Source: Dermatemys mawii
Taxonomy: Eukaryota > Chordata > Testudines > Dermatemydidae
Direction: 5' to 3'
Length of the DNA stretch: 64,000 bases
Assembly: GCA_007922305.1 (NCBI GenBank)
Contig: ML677358.1
Span: 12,479,343 to 12,543,342, forward strand
Part shown: positions 58,658 through 64,000 of the stretch, piece after piece
How positions within the stretch are numbered: the first letter of the stretch is position 1
Layout of the letters: each line of letters begins with the position of its first letter
Notes under the pieces: model-generated
What the model saw: the letters and a program-made list of their open reading frames with translations, nothing else
Database searches by the model: none
Told to the model about the DNA's origin: nothing
Position numbers and translations under genes: made by a program

Positions 58658-59415
58658 CAGACGTGGGCAAACTACGGCCCGCGGGCCACATGTGGCCCAC
58701 CGTCCATTTTCATCCAGCCCGTGAGCTTGGGTTCGGGGGGCGGGGCCAGTGGCCCCGCCCTCTCAGCCCTGGGCCCAGCACAGCAAGCCGCACAGCCCCA
58801 CGCTCCCTGCCGGGTGGGGGAGGGGGGGACTGGGACAAATGCTGCAAGCTCTGCGCTCCCAGCCGGGGGGCCGGCCCCAGCGCAGAAAGCCCCGCGGTTC
58901 CGCGGTCAGAGCCGGGGGCCAGGCTAAACACGTCTTGCCACGGGGCCCCGAGCCGGGGTGCTGGGCCAACCGCGGCAAGTCAGGGGCCCCGCGCTCCCAG
59001 CACCAGCCCGGGGTGCCGGGCGGAGCATGGCAAGATGCGGGGCCAGGCAGAGCACTGCGAGCCGTGGGGCCCCACGCCCGGCTGAGCAGTAAGCCAGTTT
59101 GATGGGGAGGGGGGTCTTAGGTGGTGGGAGTGGTGGTTAGGGTGTGGGGGGTCTAGGGCGAGGGCAGTCAGGGAACAGATAGCAGGGGGGCTAGATAGGG
59201 GGTGGGGTTCTGGGGGCAGTTAGAGTGGGGTGGGTCTCTGGGGGACGATCAGGGGACAAGGAAGGGGAGTTTGGACAGGTTGGGTTCTGAGGGGAGTAGT
59301 CAGTGGGCCGGAAGTGGGTGGTGGTCAGATACAGGGCGGGGCCTTCCCTACCCGGCCCTCTGCACAATTTTGAAGCCCCGTGCGGCCCTCGGGCCAAAAA
59401 GTTTGCCCACCCCTG
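58658..59415 (-). mobile_element. 758-bp GC-rich hAT-type element, copy B
   Basis: Ends CAGACGTGGGCAAACTACGGCCCGCGGGCC and (inward from right) CAGGGGTGGGCAAACTTTTTGGCCCGAGGGCC. Flanked by the perfect octamer TGCTAGAC (58650-58657 and 59416-59423). Opposite orientation to copy A at 19056, with a shorter inner GC-rich repeat block (58740-59085). The open frame of 172 codons on the plus strand is compositional. Confidence 0.92.
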
Positions 59416-59423
59416 TGCTAGAC

Positions 59424-59580
59424 CCTACACAAACACATAGTAGGGGATACCTCTTGCCTCAAAGAAAGCCTTGCAATCTTGATAGACAAGACAGATAAAA
59501 GGCAGGAGAAAGAGCTACAATACACAACCAGAAGGTAGGGAATCAAAGCACAGAGAGAATACGCAACTTGTCCAAGCTTA
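59424..59580 (+). mobile_element. CORE-SINE/MIR-type repeat, right part with MIR core
   Basis: After the duplicated TGCTAGAC the repeat resumes ('cctacacaaacacatagtaggggatacctcttgcc') and ends in a MIR core ('aatcaaagcacagagagaatacgcaacttgtccaag'). It shows that the dispersed tail and the MIR core belong to one element. Confidence 0.75.
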
Positions 59581-59581
59581 G

Positions 59582-60531
59582 GCCTTTGTCTACCCTGGCA
59601 AGTTACTACTCAGGAAAGAAGCTTTCTGCGCTGTAGCTCCCGAGGTGTACACACTGCCAAGCCACTTAGTGCGCAGGAACGGTGCAGTTGCAGCTCTGTA
59701 AAAAAACACCCCAACGAGAGGCATAGAGCTTTCTATGCCAGGGCTACAGCACCGTGGTGCCAGTGTAGACACCAGGGTGTTTACAGCTAGGGTGACCAGA
59801 TGTCCTGATTTTATAGGGATAGTCACAATTTTTGGATCTTTTTCTTATATAGGCCCCCTATTACGCCCTCCCCACCAATCCCGATTTTTCACATTTGCTG
59901 TCTGGTCACCCTAATTACAGCTCTGCGATTGTCCGGCGGGAGGTGTGCTAAAATGCCCGTTCTCACCTCTCTGGTCATCAGTTTGAACTCTACTGCCCTG
60001 CCCTCAGGTGACCAACCATGAACCCCCTGCCCCTTAAATTGCTTGGGAATTTTGAAAACCTCCTTCCTGTTTGCTCGGTGATGTGTGCAGTGGTCTCAGT
60101 GCATCTTTCCAGGCGATCTCTCCGCTTGGAGCAATGCCGAGCTGCTGGACCTCGTCGGCATTTGGGGAGAGGAGACTGTCCACTCCCAGCTGCACTCCAG
60201 CTGTAGGAATTACGATACCTATGGACAGATTTCACGATGCAGGACAGAATGGGGCCATGACCAGGACACACTGAAGTGAAGGATCAAAGTGAAGGACCTG
60301 CGGAACGCCTACCACAAGGTACGGGAGGTAAACCGCCGCTCTGGTGCTGCACCCACAAGCTGCCATTCTACAAAGAGCTGGATGCAATACTTGGTGGTGA
60401 CCCCACCTCCACTGCAAAGGCCACTGGATACTTCGGTGGCTCACATGTCAGTTGAGAGTGGACCGAGCCAGGAGGAGGAAATCTTGGACGCAAAGGACAA
60501 CTCAGAGGGCAGAGATGCATGCAGCCACAAG
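59582..60531 (+). mobile_element. Decayed Harbinger-type transposon, 5' end and Myb/SANT-like gene
   Basis: It begins with 'ggcctttgtctaccctggcaagtt', a GGTTTGTCTACACTGG-type terminus. At 60121-60276 one frame reads AWSNAELLDLVGIWGEETVH and then RNYDTYGQIS, the Myb/SANT-like DNA-binding domain (three tryptophan/aromatic-spaced helices) of the accessory protein in PIF/Harbinger elements. A premature TGA follows at 60277-60279 and a frameshift near 60362; the frame then recovers (VDTSVAHM-like text near 60425). It is dead. A MITE at 59788 sits in its leader. Confidence 0.8.
59788..59913. mobile_element. 126-bp hAT-type MITE, TAGGGTGACCAGA family, copy 3 (nested)
   Basis: Ends TAGGGTGACCAGATG and TGTCTGGTCACCCTA; octamers TTTACAGC (59780-59787) and ATTACAGC (59914-59921) match at 7 of 8. 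The Harbinger leader reads through uninterrupted when the MITE and one duplication are left out ('gggtgtttacag|ctctgcgattg'). Confidence 0.92.
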
Positions 60532-60998
60532 CAGGACCGTCCCTAGCCATTTTGATGGTCTATGCAGCCCCACACAGGGCTCCATGGAGGGAGGTGGGGG
60601 CAGGGGGAATCTGGCCCCGAGCCCGCTCTGCTCCCCTGGCTCCCAGTCTTGGGGGACGAGAGGGACTCGCCCCCCCAGCATTCGCCGGCAGCCCAGCTGG
60701 GAGCCAGGAGAGTGGAGCAGGCTTGGGTTGGGTCGCTCCACTTACCATTGGGTGAGTGCAGGCCCAACCCCTGCAGCAGTCCTCAGGGGAGCAGGGGCAG
60801 TGATGGGAAGAGGTGGGACTTGGGCGGAGCAGGGGCAGGGACTTGGAGAAGGGGTGGAGTGGGGGTAGGGCAGGGGCAGAGCAGGGACTGGAGCAGCACC
60901 CAACTGCACAAGGCAATAGGAAATGTGGTGCCTCAAATTTCCTGGTGCTCTACGCAGCTGCGTACTTGTGGCCAGGGCCGTCCCTACCCATGCGCAAG
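60532..60998. mobile_element. GC-rich insertion inside the Harbinger gene
   Basis: It starts CAGGACCGTCCCTAGCC (60532) and has near its right side a second, directly repeated CAGGGCCGTCCCTACCC (60973). The Harbinger coding text resumes just after ('ctagaggagacgagccagtcacagctgtcgg'). Direct rather than inverted repeats suggest two partial copies or a rearranged element. The many open frames on both strands come from GC-rich composition. Confidence 0.65.
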
Positions 60999-61150
60999 CT
61001 CTCCTCTGTCCTAGAGGAGACGAGCCAGTCACAGCTGTCGGGGCTTCCTCCCTGTATTTCTAAGGAATACATCCCAGCAAAGCTGTATTGTATTTATGCC
61101 TTTGGATGTGCCTCACCTTCAAAGGATGCATCAGCAGAGCCCTAGCAGGG
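60999..61150 (+). mobile_element. Harbinger Myb/SANT gene remnant, continuation
   Basis: The frame VLEETSQSQLSGLPPC (about 61005-61055) follows the Ser/Glu-rich tail that ends at 60531 (GRDACS). It is the downstream coding text of the same decayed gene after the insertion. No transposase (DDE) domain is seen. Confidence 0.65.
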
Positions 61151-61154
61151 TACC

Positions 61155-62250
61155 TTAATACTCTGCAGTAACCATGGACACAATATTATATTTAGTTTCA
61201 GTTTTGTTTCTTTTGTGATTTTTGGTAGAATTTGAAAGAAAAAAACATTTACATGTCAATTCATGGCCATGAAATAGACTGGTAAAACAGTCTTACCTAC
61301 AGTGAAATTCTCAAGCGCAAAGGAAAGTTACTTTGCTAGTCATATGTTTTATATCATTAACAAGAAGTTAATCAAAGAGCATTTTTGTTATTTAAAATGA
61401 ATATTAATGAGCAGATGTAGTTTAGCAGAACTGATGCCTACTGTACATATTAAAAAGATAGCAGAATGACTAATTAGCATTCATTCCTTGAATCTGTTAC
61501 TCATTTAAAAATTTGTGCTCTCGGTATTGACAGACGTTTGGTCACACAAAATGTTTCAACATATTTATTCTTGTATTAGGAATTCAATTATGTGGTTTCA
61601 CTTCAGTTTCCCTTTACAATCCCCATCTGAGCATTCACAATACAAAGCAAGCTTTCCACATTTTACTAAATCTCAAGGAGAAACTGTTTCTGTGGCATTG
61701 CCTGAGATAAAGTATAATTCCCACCTACAAACATATTTACTGACTGAAATAACAGATAGAAACAGAACTGCTGTCATGATCGACATGCAAATTCTTAGCC
61801 AGAGCACATAAATTAACTAGAGTTGTTCAATCAGCTTCCATCAAGAAATGAAATCTAAACAGTTTTGAAAGTGTCTCGTTTGCAAGCACCCTCTCTGCAT
61901 TGATATTCTGTATTATCCCTTAAATCATACTTAGATGACTGATTGATAGATAGGTTAGAAGGCATATGGCCCCCACACCTGTATTAACACTAACCTCTGT
62001 GCCTGGAATAGTCTCCAACTTTTTGAACGCCAGACAACTATGAGTTCCTCCTTCACATCTCTCAGTTTTGTATTAGCTTCGCACCACAGACCTTCATGTG
62101 GTTTAATCTCTTCCCTTTCTTTGACACCTACCCATAATTTAAAATGTAACAAGCGAGCAATATAGACATTCTTCTTCCTATGCTAAATCAGTGCTCTCTC
62201 AACAGTCCCTTCCCACCCTTTACTGTTGTCTCCTTTCCCTTTCCATCCTC
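61155..62250. other. Intron 1 sequence, no feature recognised
   Basis: AT-rich; nothing recognised. Confidence 0.4.
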
Positions 62251-62345
62251 AAGTACATGTGTAACTTTACTCCCATGAGTAGTTCCATTTAATTCCATAG
62301 AACCACTCAAGTGGGTAAAGTTACATGTAAGTTTTCTGCAGTATT
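62250..62345. repeat. Ancient palindromic dispersed repeat
   Basis: 'caagtacatgtgtaactttactcccatgagtagttcc' pairs in inverted orientation with 'ccactcaagtgggtaaagttacatgtaagttt'. Same style as 41735. Confidence 0.7.
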
Positions 62346-62349
62346 GGGG

Positions 62350-62450
62350 CTTTCAGATTGCAAACTTCTTGGGGCAGAGCCACTCTCTTATATGCCAGTC
62401 ACAACACAACACAACCTCTTATATGCCAGTGGTGCAATACAAGAATAAAA
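62350..62450 (-). mobile_element. CORE-SINE/MIR-type tail fragment
   Basis: 'cagattgcaaacttcttggggcagagccactctctt' then 'ggtgcaatacaagaataaa'. A local duplicate 'cctcttatatgccagt' occurs twice (62386 and 62415). Confidence 0.6.
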
Positions 62451-62454
62451 AGCC

Positions 62455-63345
62455 GATTCGATATTCCATTGTGTAGCCACTTCCATGCATGTCAAGATTA
62501 CCTTACTCACTAATATCCTGTTGGAATCTCGCTGTAACCTGCTTCAGTTTTATGAACAATTAATGTTATATTCTAAACTAGCAAATCAGTTCTAGTATCC
62601 CAAAACTCTTTACTACTGGACAAAAGCCACTCAAACAAAATCCACCTGAACTTAGTACCACAGTTGGCACCAAAAAGCATATCAATCTCCCAAGAAGTGT
62701 TTGTTTCTATCTTCTAACACAAAAACTAACACAGAAACTCACTCTGGAAGCGGAACAATTCATTCAGCACAAGAAACTATGGGATCATAGCAAAAGACTC
62801 AGTAAATATAAGAACAGTACCGGTTGGTGTTCCTATCATCCATAAATCAGTTCAGCACCATTGTACTATACGATGCTTTTATGATACTCTGTAAGATACT
62901 GGGGGACCAAGTTAATGTCCATATACCATAAAAACTGTTGTCCATTACAGCCAAAGGTAAGTGTTTTCTTAAATACAGAGATTCTCTTTCTCCCACTGGA
63001 ATAAAATTTGCTGTATTCACAACACACATAACCAGATGTAATATCACCTAGGATTTTTCCCCTTAGAAATTGCTAATGAAGAGCCAAACTCTTCCCCATC
63101 TTAATCCATAAATTAGCCACTTTGAAACCAACAGGTCTACTCACAAAGCAAGGTACTCAGTGTGAATAAAGGTGACAGAATCCGACCAGCACAATTTAGA
63201 CCTTTCCTTTCATTTATATCAACAGTATTCTCAAAGTCCAGATGTGCTTATACGGTTTGCTCGATGACTTTAGCTGCAACGTAAGTAACCAATAATCCCA
63301 TCTTTCATGGTCCACCGCTCAAACCCGTAATCAACAACTACTGCA
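62455..63345. other. Intron 1 sequence, no feature recognised
   Basis: Nothing recognised. Confidence 0.4.
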
Positions 63346-63349
63346 TTTT

Positions 63350-63465
63350 AGGGGGTTTATTGTGCACCCTGCCACCAAGTAGCATGTCACCTCAAGCAGT
63401 TCATTTAACCTCTCTGTGCCTGGGTTTATTCTGCACCCTACCACCAGTTAGCAGGTAACACTGAG
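63350..63465. repeat. Two-copy direct repeat around a MIR-core-like segment
   Basis: 'ggtttattgtgcaccctgccaccaagtagcatgtcacc' (about 63355) recurs as 'ggtttattctgcaccctaccaccagttagcaggtaaca' (about 63423), roughly 70 bp apart. Between them 'cagttcatttaacctctctgtgcctgg' resembles the reverse MIR core. Confidence 0.7.
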
Positions 63466-63469
63466 TGCG

Positions 63470-64000
63470 CACATGGAGCCTCTCCTGTCTCCCTTTGGGA
63501 TAACGATAGTCGCTCACTCCACAGTCACGGCTGGGCCCGATCCTGCCTAGCCCTAATACCGTCAGCTCCCGCTCACGTCGCTGGGAACGGAACCCCCGGC
63601 ATAGCCAGGACCCAAGCTCCGGAGGCTTCATATTAGGGGGCGGGTTTGGCCATTCTTTGGTCTCTATAGGGTCAGTCATTGATCGGAACGCCAGGGCCAC
63701 TCTTGCCCCAGCCCTTTGGCACAGGGGGAGCTAGGGCTCGTCTTGGGACCCCCGCAAGCTCCCCATTTCCACCCTATGCCAGGCAGCCTTCAACACCCCG
63801 CCCCCCAGAGATTTGCGCACCCCCAAGGCTGCAGCGCTCCCGGCTCCGCCACACGCCGGGGCGCGGCGCTCAGCCCCATCCCCAGGGGGCCAAGGTGGGG
63901 CCGGAGCCCAGCGCAGGCGGCGGCGGGGTGGGGGGACAAAATCCGGTGCAGGGAGCCCGCAGCACTCACCTCGCGGAAGAGCTGCTCCATGTGCGGCTGC
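63470..64000 (-). promoter_or_regulatory. GC- and CpG-rich region around COL23A1 exon 1
   Basis: From about 63470, and most strongly from 63770, the sequence becomes GC-rich with many CpG dinucleotides (for example near 63836-63926), unlike the AT-rich intron to its left. It surrounds the end of exon 1 and the start of intron 1. CpG-rich first exons with their adjoining intron are usual for vertebrate promoters. The core promoter itself would lie to the right of the window. Confidence 0.6.
63970..64000 (-). CDS. COL23A1: COL23A1 exon 1, 3' end only (collagen XXIII alpha 1)
   Basis: Seen: on the minus strand the last 31 bases of the window read, after one leftover base, as QPHMEQLFRE and are followed at 63969-63964 by a consensus GTGAGT donor, giving a phase-0 junction. 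Known: collagen XXIII is a type II transmembrane collagen. From memory, the human protein has EPHLERLLRE at the matching place, just after the transmembrane and coiled-coil segment and before the first collagenous domain. Joining to exon 2 at 53703 keeps the frame and the family sequence. The methionine here aligns with an internal residue of the human protein, so I do not take it as the start codon; the true start, signal-anchor and 5' UTR should lie beyond 64000. The surrounding GC-rich DNA fits a first exon. Only ten residues are visible, so the identification depends on exon 2. Confidence 0.8.

Larger units (their letters stand above)
53704..63969 (-). other. COL23A1: COL23A1 intron 1
   Basis: This intron of about 10.3 kb is defined by the GTGAGT donor at 63969-63964 and the polypyrimidine tract plus CAG ending at 53704. 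It holds a decayed CR1, an AT microsatellite, several hAT elements and a decayed Harbinger element. No other exon was recognised on either strand. The poly-A run at 53728-53742 on the plus strand is the T-rich part of this intron's acceptor tract rather than a retroposon tail. A possible branch-point context, CTCTAAAT on the minus strand, lies near 53750. Confidence 0.75.

Noticed and set aside
58567..59102. Frame of 172 codons on the plus strand
   Set aside because: Its span is almost all inside hAT copy B; no start context, splice signal or family match.
60452..61145. Several frames of 75-150 codons on both strands
   Set aside because: Compositional in the GC-rich insertion, except the short Harbinger gene text that is annotated separately.
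63790..63990. Frame of 66 codons beginning MEQLFRE as a stand-alone small gene
   Set aside because: Only the first seven codons are exonic; the frame then reads through a GTGAGT donor into intron 1, and the methionine aligns to an internal residue of COL23A1.

Overview
The window looks like a piece of a reptile nuclear genome, most probably a turtle (a crocodilian is the main alternative). There is no compact gene layout. Most of it is moderately AT-rich unique sequence peppered with CR1 LINE fragments, MIR/CORE-type SINE pieces, and many short hAT-like and PIF/Harbinger-like DNA transposons carrying the 'GGTCTACACT' type of terminus. I recognise this mixture from testudine and archosaur genomes; the species assignment is inference.

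The only gene I can support is COL23A1 (collagen type XXIII alpha 1) on the minus strand, seen as two coding pieces. The 3' end of exon 1 lies at the right edge (63970-64000), inside a GC-rich start-of-gene region. Exon 2 is a 70-nt exon at 53634-53703, bounded by a long polypyrimidine tract with CAG and by a GTATGT donor. Joined across intron 1 (about 10.3 kb) they encode the short linker between the membrane-proximal coiled coil and the first collagenous domain. Everything to the left of exon 2 (1-53633) then reads as part of intron 2, and I saw no third exon.

Layout: 1-12 kb is unique sequence with a MITE pair, a minus-strand CR1 and a MIR. At 12-20 kb are inverted MITE copies, two probable older retroelement-like blocks, a 206-bp hAT MITE with perfect 8-bp target duplications, and a 1.04-kb GC-rich hAT element with an internal ~49-bp minisatellite. 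At 20-50 kb is a quiet intron with scattered MITEs, SINE tails and two pairs of diverged duplicated segments. At 50-61 kb come a hAT MITE, a SINE-like repeat, exon 2, a CR1 interrupted by GC-rich insertions, an AT microsatellite, a 405-bp hAT, a second copy of the GC-rich hAT in the opposite orientation, and a decayed Harbinger Myb/SANT-like gene that itself contains other insertions. At 61-64 kb intron 1 sequence leads into the exon 1 GC-rich region.

I did not find an undescribed biological system. The best signals are the two COL23A1 exons hidden in non-coding sequence, the dated nesting of transposons with readable target duplications, and the minisatellite-bearing hAT family that produces long but spurious open frames.
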